Shown here piece after piece: positions 33,120-44,009 of a stretch of 64,000 nucleotides of DNA (positions are counted from its first letter, which is position 1; each line of letters starts with the position of its first letter). The position numbers and the translations under genes were made by a program. Source of the DNA: Blastobasis lacticolella (Eukaryota > Arthropoda > Insecta > Lepidoptera > Blastobasidae); NCBI GenBank assembly GCA_905147135.1, contig LR990048.1, positions 2,030,563 to 2,094,562 on the forward strand, read 5' to 3'. Below the pieces are notes generated by a model that saw only the letters and a program-made list of their open reading frames with translations, searched no databases and was not told the DNA's origin.

Positions 33120-33470
33120 TATTCTTTGGCCGTACACTTCCACTTTCATTTGTTTGGGTGGGTACCGACCCACGGTATTGTCAAATGCGGCCTGGCTCTG
33201 CCTGGCATTGTCGGACACGGCCTGGATTTGCTTGAAACGGTCAACGCGGCTCAGGCTGTGTCAGACATTATTGGACGCGGTCTGGCTTTACTGGCATTGT
33301 CGGACATTGTCCGACTTTGCCTGGCATCGTCGGCCACGATCCGGTTGTCATCCGTCGCCAGTGTCGGCGGTGCGTGGGTGTCCTCCGTCTCTTCGGCGGC
33401 CAACATGGCCACTTCTGACAGTTTATTATCCTCGTCCAGTCTGACGATTGCAAGAGATATTTAATATCCT
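33120..33470. repeat. GC-rich degenerate tandem repeat
   Basis: A GC-rich island inside AT-rich DNA. It is built from variants of CCTGGCATTGTCGGACA and GCGGCCTGGCT. The pairing GCGGCCTGGCTCTGCCTGGC at about 33187 recurs as GCGGTCTGGCTTTACTGGC about 90 bp later, and again more weakly near 33315. An open frame of 112 codons (33126-33464) is a by-product: its translation is itself the repeat and no domain is recognisable. Confidence 0.5.
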
Positions 33471-33474
33471 ACGA

Positions 33475-33566
33475 TATCTACGGTGCAAATAGGGCTATTT
33501 TATATATATATATCTATATAATAGCCTATATAGAGATATATAATAGCCCTATAGGTACCGTAGATT
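33475..33566. repeat. Imperfect long hairpin
   Basis: Outer arms match at 21 of 24 positions (ATCTACGGT and GGGCTATT blocks on the left, AATAGCCC and ACCGTAGAT on the right). Inner arms are alternating TA. It directly follows the GC-rich repeat at 33120-33470. Confidence 0.6.
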
Positions 33567-33569
33567 ACA

Positions 33570-35460
33570 TAACATCACAGAGTGCAAGAAACATGCCACT
33601 CTGTAGCGATAGTGGAGGTTTACTAGACCCACAAACGTTGGTTTGCCTAAGCACATCTAGGCACGTTCGGTATCGAATAGTCGAAGTACGAAAGTTATAA
33701 ATTTTACCGACCCAATCCTTCGACTTATTGTAGCGATAATAGCTACTAACTTATAGAAGTATAATAAAAAAAAGTCCTGCCTTGCATTTTCTTGGCAGTT
33801 TTGCTAGTCAGCCACATTAAACTCACCAAAAGGACGAATGAAACTCCTCAACCCGTAAGTTTCTTCCGTAATTGATCGTACACAATATAGAAATTAACAT
33901 ATTTTATCTATTTTAGCTGGTTAAATAGCTCTATGATACATTCGTGTCGGTACGCAACTTGAAAGAGCCACGCGATATTTTTATCCCAACGATAAATCTT
34001 ATTGTGTGGGCTTGCCCGAAAGCCGATGTTTATTTTCCTCGGGTTGTTAAAGTCTCGACGGTTCTCCCTAGACATTGCTACAGTGCACGCCTGTATTAGA
34101 ACTTTCAACACATTGTTGAGTTGTGGCGCGATCTGCAAATAGCGCGCTCCTTTTTCATGATACTGTAAATAGGGTGGTAATGGGTAATTCCCTCAGCTAA
34201 ATGCGTGAGCGATGTCCAATTATGAGATCAAAGACGTTGCTCGGCTTCGTGTGTGTTGGTAATTTGTTTTATTCGACTTTGAACGGCTTGTTTCATCGAA
34301 GGACACAAGCGATAGGAAGTATATCCTAGACTAAGGTAATCAAAATATATAAACACATTCCAAACAATTTAAAAAATATAGGAAAGCATAAATTATTCTC
34401 CAAAAAACTTAAAAAGATACCTTGTTGATAAGAGTTACTACAATTTAAAAGAATTTTTTGAAGACAAATCTTATTATTAATATTTATGTGCGCTGTAGTA
34501 CTTGCCAAAAACTCAAATGTCATCTTAGTTAGTTGCAGTATTATGTTAATTAATATTTATCAATGTTGACTCGGTATAAAAATATAGAGTAGATATCTTT
34601 TAATGTTATTTTAGTTAATAATGTTGCATAGATATAATATAGGATTAAGTATAATTATTATTCCAGTTGCCCTCTCGTAAATTGTAAATTGCTATACCCC
34701 GGCGGGGTGTCACTATTAATGTTAGATCTATACCTATGTATAAAGTATGTGTAATATAACGCACTGTACCTATTAATAGTGATATCGCAATAAATAAATG
34801 ACCACAGGCTAGAAAGAAAAGGCTGTCTGAATATTGCCAGTAGATAATTGGTTTTTGTAGAGGAATTTGTCTATATTTCAACACAATCTACTGCCGGACT
34901 ACTGATGACTACAATAAAATATTCGTGGCATGTAGGACGTGAAATTGTAGAACCCCCGTTTTGATAAGCGTAACGCTGGACCTAATCATCTGTAACCAGG
35001 ATTTCTGGTAAGAAGACTGAGCTACTCACTAAAACCAGGAACTTAACCACAAAGCTGGAAATCTAAAGAATTTATAAACTTCGAAGCTCAAACAACCGAC
35101 CTGTTAACGCATTTTTGGTCGTACCTACACAAAAAGAAAAACAAAACCTGACAGAAACAATTCTAAATCTATAACAGTAAGTTTTAACGTGCTACAAGAA
35201 TTTCAATGTCACACGTGAAAAATATCATAGACAATTATAGCGAATAGCGTTTTCTAGTCGCGTGGGATACAAATTAAACAGCCGTGGATAAAGACGTCTG
35301 GATTATTTCCACGCTAACAGAACAGGGAATGATTCTGAAGGCGTAACGAGCTGTGACGAGAAACAGAGCTGTTTTTATTATTTACGACTCGTGTTCTATT
35401 TAGCTGCGTTTCATAACACGTTTATTTCTCAGTGAATTAGCGGAAGGTATTTCATTCACA
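33570..35460. other. Intron sequence, no gene seen
   Basis: Mostly unique AT-rich DNA. No repeat, domain or splice-supported exon was recognised. Confidence 0.4.
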
Positions 35461-35467
35461 ATGGGTG

Positions 35468-35748
35468 GAGCGTCGGTGGGCTATTTACTGCGTTATGTAC
35501 ATTACTTGAAGGCTAACCGATGCTCTTACCTTGAGGGAAAGCGTCGTGATGAAATCTGCACATTCAGGCTACTGAATGTATAACCATGATCCAATCAGGT
35601 CAGGTTCCCCTGGTAACAGGGTCGCGGAGGTCAGATGGCAGGCGCTCCTCTGTAATTATCTAGTATGTCAAATCCTAGATTATGATCAAAGCAACCCCCG
35701 GGCGCTTGCGCGAGAGCCCAACCTGGACATTAACGCCAAGATGATTAG
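35468..35748 (+). repeat. SINE-A copy with internal deletion of the head
   Basis: GAGCGTCGGTGGGCTATTTA jumps straight to GTTATGTACATTACTTGAAG, so most of the tRNA-like head including the B box is missing. The body and tail (GACATTAACGCCAAGATGAT) are intact. Confidence 0.75.
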
Positions 35749-35813
35749 TTATTTCGTTCACAATGGTCTTCTTTCATTATGTAACATATCATCAGAGGTG
35801 GGAGATGTTGTCT

Positions 35814-35863
35814 GGTCATCTTGGCGTTCATGTGCCGGTTGTGGTCTCGCGCGCGATAGCACA
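35814..35863 (-). repeat. SINE-A tail fragment
   Basis: CATCTTGGCGTTCATGTGCC and GGTTGTGGTCTCGCGCGCG: only the 3' tail, inverted relative to the copy 70 bp upstream, making a small inverted pair. Confidence 0.6.
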
Positions 35864-35869
35864 CTCGAA

Positions 35870-36985
35870 TCATCTCGAACCTCGAACTCGACATTGTCAA
35901 AGAAATAACGGATGCTGAAATGAATCGGGTACATTCATTCAGACGCGATTTCATTTCTACATTCGGTGTTACTTTGACAATATCGAAGTTTGACATCGTC
36001 CATTACTACTATATCTACGCCCCAGGCTAGGCTCTTAGGCAACGTGTTCCATTCCTTAGCCGTACGCATTACAACGGCCAAAGTGGCACGAGCTGGAAGA
36101 TCCACGGCCTAAGGATGAAACGCCCGCCCGGATCGCGTTTCCCGATGGCATAAAGGGGCCGGTGGAATAAGGTTGTCACATGTAGAATGACAAAATGTAA
36201 TCATCCATCATGGTCGATTATGTGGAAGCGCTATCAGAGCTAATGTCAGTTTTAAGCCGCCCAACACCAAACGCACCTGCGGTTGTGGTTTATGACGACT
36301 TTATTACCGATATAAACCGGGACCGACGGCTTAAAAAATTAAGGTACAATGTAAATACATCGCGTGTCCGAACTAAATAAAAACAAATACCATATTTAGA
36401 CTCCCAGATAGGCATAGGGCGTGGTAGCGTGGTATTTAAATATTGGCTGCATTTATCACTCAACAGAGATGTTAAATTTTCGGTGTGATTTTTACAAAAG
36501 ATTATGTCTTAATTTTTAGGTAGTTCTACACTGGAGTGTGACATAATTATTACACCTTGGAGCTCTTGTTTTCATTAGAGTATTCAATAAAGACATTAGT
36601 TTAATGTCCTACTAATCTAATAAATGCGAAAGTTTGTAAGGATGGATGTATGTATGGATGTTTCTTACTCCTGCGTATTATATTTTAATACAATTTTCAG
36701 CAATATAGGCTATAGCCTAGAATAGCATATAGGCCATAAAGTATTCCGAAATTCAATTTTGTTCCTGCTGGAGCGGGTCTGGTACGATAGCAAAAGTTGT
36801 ATGTGACATTTTTTCATTTTTTGTTATTCTTTCTTCTGTGTCGTTTGTGCTCTTGGTGTGGAGACTCAGCTGTATCCAATATCCTTTAAAACCGTTATTA
36901 AAGAAAGTAGTCTATGCTCGTACGTACAATAATAGGCATAATTTTTCCCCGCCTCTTTGCTTTCAAACTATTTTTGCCTTATTTT
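35870..36985. other. Intron sequence with a LINE scrap
   Basis: 36615-36800 matches family D in decayed form (TAATAAATGCGAAAGTTTGT, GGTACGATAGC). The rest is unrecognised. Confidence 0.4.
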
Positions 36986-36989
36986 CAGA

Positions 36990-37125
36990 TTCAGTTGCCT
37001 GAATGTGTATACACCCTGTTGAAACCTGTTTCATTAAGATGTCTTCCCTCACCAAGAGCCAATGGCAACATTGAAGTTCAAACCAAGTACCTCTCGCTTA
37101 CGAGGCAGGCCCCTTAACCAGTAGA
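36990..37125 (-). repeat. SINE-A deletion derivative
   Basis: Antisense body pieces (CAGTTGCCTGAATGTG, CCTCACCAAGAGCCAATGGC) are joined to an antisense head (ACCTCTCGCTTACGAGGCAG, CCTTAACCAGT) with the segment between them lost. Confidence 0.6.
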
Positions 37126-37461
37126 CATCTTGATGAGTACTATACGGCGCCATAAAAGCTTGTTACGAAAAAATATTTTTTAGTTTAGAACTTATTTGAT
37201 GAGTAGGTACTACACAGCGCTTTACAAACAAGGTCATTATGAAATTTGTTTCCATTTCCGAACTTTCTTTCGAGTTATACCTTTATTATATGGTACAACT
37301 TTTGTCACAATAAAAAGTGTGCTTCAAAAACATTATTTCCCTCAGTCACGAACGAGGAGAGTTAATACAGTCACGAGTCCCAGAATGCGAGTTCATGTCG
37401 CACGTGTTTATTGTAAGGACGGCAGAATGTTTAACTTGGCTTATTTGCGGCGTGCACCTGC

Positions 37462-37927
37462 TAGGGGTCGCAAACCGGGATCCCGGTTACCGAAAATATC
37501 GGGATCCCGGTCAAAAAATACGCCTTTACAATACCGGTATTCATTTTACAAAAACCGGTATTGAGTTAAAATAAAATATATATTACTTTTGCACTATTCG
37601 AATCAATTTTATATTCTAATCACCGTCTAGACTAACAAAACGCATAATAGTTTGCTTAATTATTATTTTCTCAAATACTATAGCAAAAGAAAATCTTTAT
37701 CGATGGGGGATCTAGAATAGGGGAAATTAAAATTAGATTTTACTTCCTAGAAATTACCCTTTTTAGGTACTATTTAAGCCTGCCTATTTATGCAATAAAG
37801 AATATAATAATGCAAGTTTATAATAAGTTACTAGCAACTTCTCTAAATCCCGAAAATACCGGGATCCGGGTCATGTTAATACCGAAAATCCCGGTTCTGA
37901 AAAGATATACCGGTATTGCGACCCCTA
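37462..37927. mobile_element. hAT-like non-autonomous MITE
   Basis: 466 bp with perfect 12-bp terminal inverted repeats (TAGGGGTCGCAA at the left, TTGCGACCCCTA at the right). Each end is followed by repeats of a CCGGGATCCCGG/ACCGAAAAT/CCGGTATT motif in inverted arrangement. Flanks CACCTGC and CACTTAC match at 5 of 7 positions, a possible decayed 7-8-bp target duplication as expected for hAT. It has no coding capacity. The superfamily assignment rests on end sequence and duplication length only. Confidence 0.65.
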
Positions 37928-38046
37928 CCACTTACCCAATCCCTTGGGCATCCAACTTACACTGTCGTGACCCCATTGCGTGCTAAAACCGACAGAAATT
38001 TGGAGAATTATTTAGTAGGTAGATACCGTAGTTCCTAATTTGCCGA

Positions 38047-38640
38047 CCTTGTTTCAGTTGGTTGACATGCAACTTGCGTCCCGGGTTCGATGGGATGAAT
38101 TTGTATTCCGCTACGGGTCTGGGTGTTATATGTATAAGTATGTATTTAAAAAATATATAAATATATTATTATATTAGACGGGACTTGGACGCGACGTACC
38201 TTTATGATTTGTTTTCCCGACGTTTCAGTAGGGTTACACCCACCGTGGTCACGATGGATGTGTTGTGACCACGTGTGAAAGGATGTGATCCCGTATCAGA
38301 CGCCAGGTGTCTATAAGATTGACTGTAGCTTTGGAAGCTCATACATTGGCCAAACTAAACGTTCGATTGCCGAAAGGGTCAAAGAGCATATAGCTGCAGT
38401 TAAGAACCACCAGACGAATAAATCTGCCATAGCAGACTACCTGCTCAACTCAGGCCCAAACCACTGGATAGAACGCGTATGTGTAAAGAACGCGAGTTTA
38501 GTTTGAAACAAATATATAAATAGTTTTTCAGTTTTCTGGCACCCGTAACACAAGCTAACGTAAGCTAAAAGTAAGCAAACTTTGGGGCTAGATGGCGCTG
38601 TGTGAATTGTCCAAACATATTTATTATATTTGAATATTAT
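38047..38640 (+). repeat. SINE-F copy split by a Penelope-like insertion
   Basis: The 5' piece (B-box-like GGGTTCGATGGG, CTACGGGTCTGGGTG, TATGTATTTAAAAAAT) and the 3' piece (TCTGGCACCCGTAACACAAG, GGGGCTAGATGGCGCTGTG, CCAAACATATTTATTA) are collinear with 26555-26800 and 49560-49805. Removing 38164-38522 restores an unbroken SINE. Confidence 0.8.
38164..38509 (+). mobile_element. Penelope-like element 3' fragment with GIY-YIG endonuclease domain
   Basis: The 3' end of a Penelope-like retroelement. Plus-strand reading from about 38285 gives GVYKIDCSFGSSYIGQTKRS followed by IAERVKEH, with the GVY, YIGQT, Arg and Glu-His signature of the GIY-YIG nuclease that PLEs use for integration. The frame ends at a stop at 38504-38506. 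Upstream non-coding TTTTCCCGACGTTTCAGTAG and CACCGTGGTCACG are also typical of PLE flanks. The RT domain is absent (5' truncation). Flanked by 13-bp direct repeats at 38151-38163 and 38510-38522. Confidence 0.82.
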
Positions 38641-38691
38641 ATAGAAAAAGGTAGGGAGGTATAGGTATACCTCCCTACCTTTTTCTATATA
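38638..38691. repeat. Perfect 25-bp hairpin
   Basis: Arms 38638-38662 and 38667-38691 are exact reverse complements with a 4-nt loop (AGGT). The arm core reads AAAAAGGTAGGGAGGTAT. It directly abuts the 3' end of SINE-F. Origin unknown. Confidence 0.85.
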
Positions 38692-38694
38692 GGT

Positions 38695-39290
38695 AGGTAC
38701 CTCATCGTAGTTAAAAACTATGAAAGACCATGCAAGACATGTATAGGCATTTCGAAGACACCGGTATAGGCTAAAGAAACCATACTATGTAATTTCGAAG
38801 TGCGAGTAGCGTAAATGTGCAAAACAGACTACATTTTTATTGCAACTACAGCTATCATTATCTCCATTTCCTTCCCAAGATTTAATCCGATAGAACAGGG
38901 TGCACTTTGCCTCGTTTCACCCCCGCTGTGGGGTTAAAACATTTTCTGTGTTTTGCGAGTGGAGAGCGACGCGTGCAAAGATATACTGCCCTATTATCAC
39001 TAAGGTGCCTACCGTTCTTGAAAATAAAAGCTGGAAACGTTTGTAAGCTCGAGTACGTCTATACTTAATACTAATCTAGTGTGTTAAGAACCTATTCTGT
39101 GTAAGTGTAGCTACATTTTTGTCGAACGTAATTTTTTGTCGCGCAAACCAAGGTATTAGATTTGCAATATTATATTGATACTTTTTGATGCAATAAATGT
39201 TATGCCTAGCACTAGAGTAACACGAGACGGGAGTGAAAATATTCTAGTTATTGAAGATGGCAAACTCTGAGAACTTTACTTTATAAACTA
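38695..39290. other. Intron sequence, no gene seen
   Basis: AT-rich; nothing recognisable beyond a short family D scrap starting near 39293 (GTAGACCCGGCGTGACTTCG). Confidence 0.4.
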
Positions 39291-39334
39291 GTAGACCCGG
39301 CGTGACTTCGTTCGCGTACACTTGGAGCCAAATT

Positions 39335-39590
39335 GGTCGCGAACTGTGCGGTTCCAAAGGAACTTTCTCCCACGCACACTAAGGTTGTGGAATGAACTAC
39401 CTGGAGAGGTTTTCCCTTGAGATTACAACATGGAGTTCATCAAGAAAGGGGTTAAAAGGTTTTTTACGGGGTCGGCAACGCGTGGGTGATGCCCCTGGTA
39501 TTGCAAACGTCCATAGGCTGCGGTGACTACTTACCATCAGGCAGGCCGTAAGCTTGTTTGCCACCTTGGTGGTATAAAAAAACACTTACT
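39335..39590 (+). repeat. LINE 3' end, family C ('WNELP' type)
   Basis: Plus-strand translation contains the C-terminal signature of LINE ORF2 proteins: LWNELPGEVFP, then NMEFIKKGVKRFFTGSATRG, then a stop. The conserved 3' UTR follows (CCATAGGCTGCGGTGACTAC, CCATCAGGCAGGCCGTAAGC, ending GGTATAAAAAAAC). Relatives are 53555-53745 (+) and 56028-56225 (-). Confidence 0.72.
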
Positions 39591-39667
39591 TTTACCCTAT
39601 ATAACCCCTTTTTTAGCTTATAACACTTCCTCTTGAATCACTCTATCTATTGTTGAAAACCGCTTTA

Positions 39668-39903
39668 AAATCCGTGACCCTGATAACAGGGAAACCTGAC
39701 TCGATCAGATCATGGTTACACATTCAGTCACCTTAATGTGCAGGTCACGGTCTTTTCCCTCACCGTAAAAGTATTAGTTAGTGTTCAACTAATATACATA
39801 GGTACCACAGAAAAATCATTGGTACAGGGTGGCACTGGCCTTCTAACTGGATACCTCTCGCTTACGAGTAGGACCCGGTATCTATGACTCCACCGACGGT
39901 CTT
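39668..39903 (-). repeat. SINE-A copy, tail missing
   Basis: CCGTGACCCTGATAACAGGG to CTCTCGCTTACGAGTAGG and a CTCCACCGACGGTC end; the 3' tail is lost. Confidence 0.72.
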
Positions 39904-39904
39904 A

Positions 39905-41850
39905 AATTTTTTTATTAAATTTAATCCAAGAGCAAAAACGTGGAGACCTATAATTGGCATACTATTTCTTATATGAAGAACTTGTTATAAAGTTAAAAGA
40001 AATATCTGATATTGTATTATAAAGCTGTTGGTCTTCCTAATAAATAAAATAAATAAATAAATAAAATTACCAGTCTTAACCATGAAGGTTTTTTCAATAT
40101 TCAATATTTTTGAATGTAAGGAGTCGAATATCTCGTTTTTGTCTCACATAACAAATATCACGATACACCGTTATATTAAATAGTATTCTTAAAAAGTGGC
40201 GATTCATAGTTAAAATGACAAACAAGCAACATAAAAACCACCACCCCAAAAAATGCAACTCCATCTAAAAGCAGTCAATAAAATTTGGTTGCGATTACCC
40301 ACTTTGATTCGATTCGAATAACCGATATCCTATACTCAATTAGAATATCTGAAATAAACATTACACCATTTCATCGACTGCTAGAGATCTCATAAATAAA
40401 ATCCTTGTACCACATGCGAAGCCACATAACGTAGGAAATGACGAAGTAATATGGCGCGACACGAGACGACTATTTACATAATGGATGAAATACGTGATAT
40501 GGTTGAGAAAGTCATAAGAGGACTTCTGGATTAGTCGATTAGTACAGACGTGGTTTTTAAAGAATTGTTCATTTATTAACGACTTGCAACGACTTCGTTC
40601 GGGTGTTCTTGGGTTTTTACTATTTTAATCAGAGCTTAGTTCTTTTTTAAATATTAGTCTAGACAGGCATTTGACCACCATCTCAACTGTTGGTAAGCGA
40701 CGATGCGGCCGAAGATGAAGCATGCCCGTCTTGGAACTATTTACTCTAGCCTTGAAGGCATCCAGATAGTAAATTTATGATTATGATACATACATACACG
40801 TTCACGCCCGTATCCCATCGCAGAGGCTGTCGAGTACCACAAGCTACGATCCTGACATACCTTTCATATTTACACATGTTATCATGCATTTACACCGGTT
40901 GAGGGTACTCCTGACCTGCTTGCATGCCTGCATGAAACACATAATATAAACCTTCCGGAAGAAATTCAGACAGACCGACGGCATACTTCAGGTTGTTCAC
41001 GTTAATGATAGTATGCGTAGAAGATATATATTGTAAGAATGTGATTGTAGAAACCACCTGTCCGAGCTTTCGAGCTGTTCCGAGATGAGGCACTAAAGCT
41101 ACACCTACTATCGTGATATTTATTTTATTTTATTTATATATTGAGAGAACCGTAAGTTGAAATCGGTAAATATAGGTACTAAGAACAGGTGAGATGGCGG
41201 TCAATGCCTGTCTTGTCTAAATATAAAAAGAAAAAGAAAAAAAGGCCATACAATGACTAATTCACTTGACATTGGTTAAATCAATGCGAATGCAATGGAA
41301 AGCCTAATTTAGAAGAAGTCAAAAGATTACAAAATTGGCGGGGCGTCGAGTGTGGCGACACGTAGGGTAAGAGTATTTTTTGAGATGATCGTTTTTATTT
41401 AGATACTAATGTTGTAGCGTTATTGTTCATATTGTTGTTGTATTTTTCTATCATACGTGCCCTATGTGGTTAACATACAACCTCTTTAAATGTTATCAAT
41501 GCTGGCTGAAAATAGTTAAATGAATCCTGATCTCTTTACTCATTGACAATGACTGCCCTAAACTTTGCTTTATTTTGCTGTCACACCACTGACACGCGTT
41601 GTGTGAACAATTTTGCTGTCCAGTCTTCGTCGTCACATTGATTCAAATAATTTTAGAGAGAACATTGGCTTAACGAACTCATTTAAAATAAAAAACTGCG
41701 AGGCTTAAAACTGGAACAAAAATCTTACTGTCCTCAGTCGCTAGAAATACCGAAACCAATACTTATTGTTTTTTTTTATGTTCGTCAGAGTTTCTAGTAA
41801 ATTTTATTAAAATTATATTCTGTTAGTAATTTAAAACATAGTGTTACAGA
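39905..41850. other. Intron sequence upstream of the SDR gene
   Basis: (AAAT)n at about 40040-40065, a family H fragment at 40655-40775 (CATCTCAACTGTTGGTAAGC, GATGCGGCCGAAGATG), otherwise unique and AT-rich. The SDR promoter should lie near the right end, but no TATA box or Inr can be called with confidence. Confidence 0.4.
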
Positions 41851-41858
41851 AACAAAGA

Positions 41859-41884
41859 ATGTCATTCATTAAGCCTGCTCGTCG
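41859..41884 (+). CDS. WWOX-like SDR gene, first coding exon (26 nt of CDS)
   Basis: ATG in the context AAAGAATGT, encoding MSFIKPAR plus CG before a consensus donor (GTAAGT at 41885-41890). The pending CG joins the first A of the next exon to give Arg, keeping the SDR frame open without a stop. An alternative start is the in-frame ATG at 42504, which would make the 42521 acceptor unused. I prefer this exon because donor, acceptor and phase all agree. The resulting N-terminus (MSFIKPARRISTIILEGRKQ) is short and basic/hydrophobic and has no room for WW domains. Confidence 0.6.
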
Positions 41885-42520
41885 GTAAGTTCTCGTCTGT
41901 TTTTAACTAAAAGTAAATATATAAGACTGGATCTTTGAAAAAGAATTAAAAAGAGTCGTCGATAGAAGATACGCCAGAAATATGGTGAACCATTCTACAT
42001 TTGTGAACAAAAACTGCTTAAAAGGTCAATCTATCTCAGCTCATTGCAACATTACTATATGGAAGCAAAAGATAGTCACGGCAGAGTATCTGTAATTTGC
42101 CTTTTTCCATTAAAAAATTCTGTATTAAAAACAAATAACGTCGCACAAAATCGCGTATCCTTTAGGGCCAGATTCCCTTGAGCGCGCATTATACAAGCAA
42201 GTTTGATCTTAGAAATTATCAATATTGCCAATGCCAATTAAATTTTGTATACGCGATTTAGAAACCAATACTATATCTGTGGTTTGTCAGATTTTCGTGC
42301 AAATATCCTTGTGAGCCGCTTTAGTTCGTTGTTTCTAATAGTATGACTAAAAATAGGATACTTTATATGTGAATGTGTACACCGAATGCAATCTGGTCTT
42401 CTTTAATGTCAGAGTGTATAGACGTGCTTCATGCTTCCACTTCATCACTTACCATAATGTGAGATGGCGGCCTCATTAATATAGGTACCAACAAACAAAG
42501 AAAATGTGGTATATTTCCAG

Positions 42521-42656
42521 AATTTCTACGATAATCTTGGAAGGCCGTAAACAGTATGGCGAAATCATTTCCAAGGCCAGCGGACAAATGGTCAACCAGG
42601 CTGACAAAATTCAACAGATGACAAAGGACCACTTTTATGGACCTTCTGCTGACGAA
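42521..42656 (+). CDS. WWOX-like SDR gene, exon 2
   Basis: 136 nt. Acceptor TATTTCCAG (AG at 42519-42520), donor GAA|GTAAGT at 42657. It encodes the 45 residues ahead of the Rossmann fold, including YGEIISKASGQMVNQADKIQ and DHFYGPSADE. The last part corresponds in position to the linker before the SDR domain of WWOX. No WW motif (no W-x20-22-W spacing) is present. It exits in phase 0. Confidence 0.8.
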
Positions 42657-43496
42657 GTAAGTTTTTTATACAACGTAAAACAATAATTTAGTTCAGAAAA
42701 GATTACTTTTCCTCTGTATTAGCCGTTGACCGCGGTTTTCACCCGCGCTGTTCGTATCTCTGTAAATATTTAGCTATTCCGCAGGGTCCTATGAGTAGGT
42801 GCTATAACCGCACGATAAAAGCTTGTTATTAAAATATATATTTTTAATTTGAGAACTTTTGTATGTATGTAATCTTTTTATTGCATCAATTTATAACAGT
42901 TCACTTATTTGTTGTAATGGGCACCTTTGCATCGAGAGTGGCCAGTTGCTATTTATTACGGATGTTTAGTTTTCTATTTTGACATTTTAATAATCTGTCA
43001 AAACGAAATAATATACTTACTTAATTAATATTTTGTTGTAATGTGTGATTATTGTGTGCTATGTGTATTAGGCAGTGCAAAACAAAGCACCAATTAACTA
43101 TAAAAATGAGGTAACTTTGTAAGTAGGTATACAAGGTGTACAATAAAAACCTATCTTACAATAACTTATTAAACTTAAAAAAATGTGTACATAAGTAGAT
43201 CTCAAAATGAACTTTAACAATAGCCCGGAACTTATATAAAATATCCAAGTATTACACTCCGATGACAGTTGCAAGCGCTTCTCTCGAAGTTGTTGAGGAC
43301 TATAAATGTACTTACACACCTAGGATAAATAGACCATTTATATAGGTCTAACTTGAAGAAAGAGGTCAATCGATGAATCCAACTCGGTTGGGCGGCACTC
43401 GGAACTTACGCCATATATATATTCTTAATGAGAGGTTTTCAATATAACATTTATAGAAAAAAATAACAAGTTTTGTCTCTTTGTAAATATGTGTAC

Positions 43497-43732
43497 GAAT
43501 CTGCCGCCATGTACCAATAACTCTTCTCTGAGTTATGTACATCAGTTGAATACTAACCGATGCTCTTACGGTGAGGGAAAACATCACATTCAGGCGACTG
43601 ATCCAATCTGGCCAGGTTACTCTGTAGCAGGGTCTCGGATGTCAGATCTCTGGATCTCTGAATCATGGTCAGGGCGGACCTCGGACCCTCGTGTGCGAGA
43701 ACACAACTGGGACATTATCGCCAAGATGATTA
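43497..43732 (+). repeat. SINE-A copy, head and middle deleted
   Basis: Begins at GCCGCCATGTACCAATAACT. It keeps GATGCTCTTACGGTGAGGGA, then skips part of the body, ending GAACACAACTGGGACATTAT and CGCCAAGATGATTA. Confidence 0.75.
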
Positions 43733-43807
43733 TATGCTATACATAATTATATGAAAATAATAAAAAAATATCGAGTGTGTAAGTTTGGATGTAATTTCCG
43801 AAAATTG

Positions 43808-44009
43808 TTTCACAAATACGAAGCCACGGTATCACAGACGGGATAGGAATGGTAGAATATGAAAAAAAATATGCACAGCGAAACGAAATGCCCGCGGAAA
43901 CAGCAGGGTTTCACAAATACGAAGCCACGGTATCACAGATAGGATACGAATGATAGAATATGACAAAAAAAATTCACAGCGAAAGGAAATGCCCGCGGAA
44001 ACAGCAGGG
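43808..44009. repeat. 101-bp tandem duplication
   Basis: Two adjacent units (43808-43908 and 43909-44009) both run from TTTCACAAATACGAAGCCAC to CCGCGGAAACAGCAGGG, with about ten differences. The sequence is a piece of a family D-like LINE end (ATGCCCGCGGAAACAGC). Confidence 0.8.

Noticed and set aside
33126..33464. A 112-codon open frame (Ser/Leu/Ala-rich)
   Set aside because: Its translation simply reflects the degenerate DNA repeat, and there is no splice or domain support.
42504..42520. ATG at 42504 as the start of the SDR gene
   Set aside because: Possible, but a consensus acceptor ends at 42520 and an upstream exon with matching phase exists at 41859-41884, so splicing is the better explanation.
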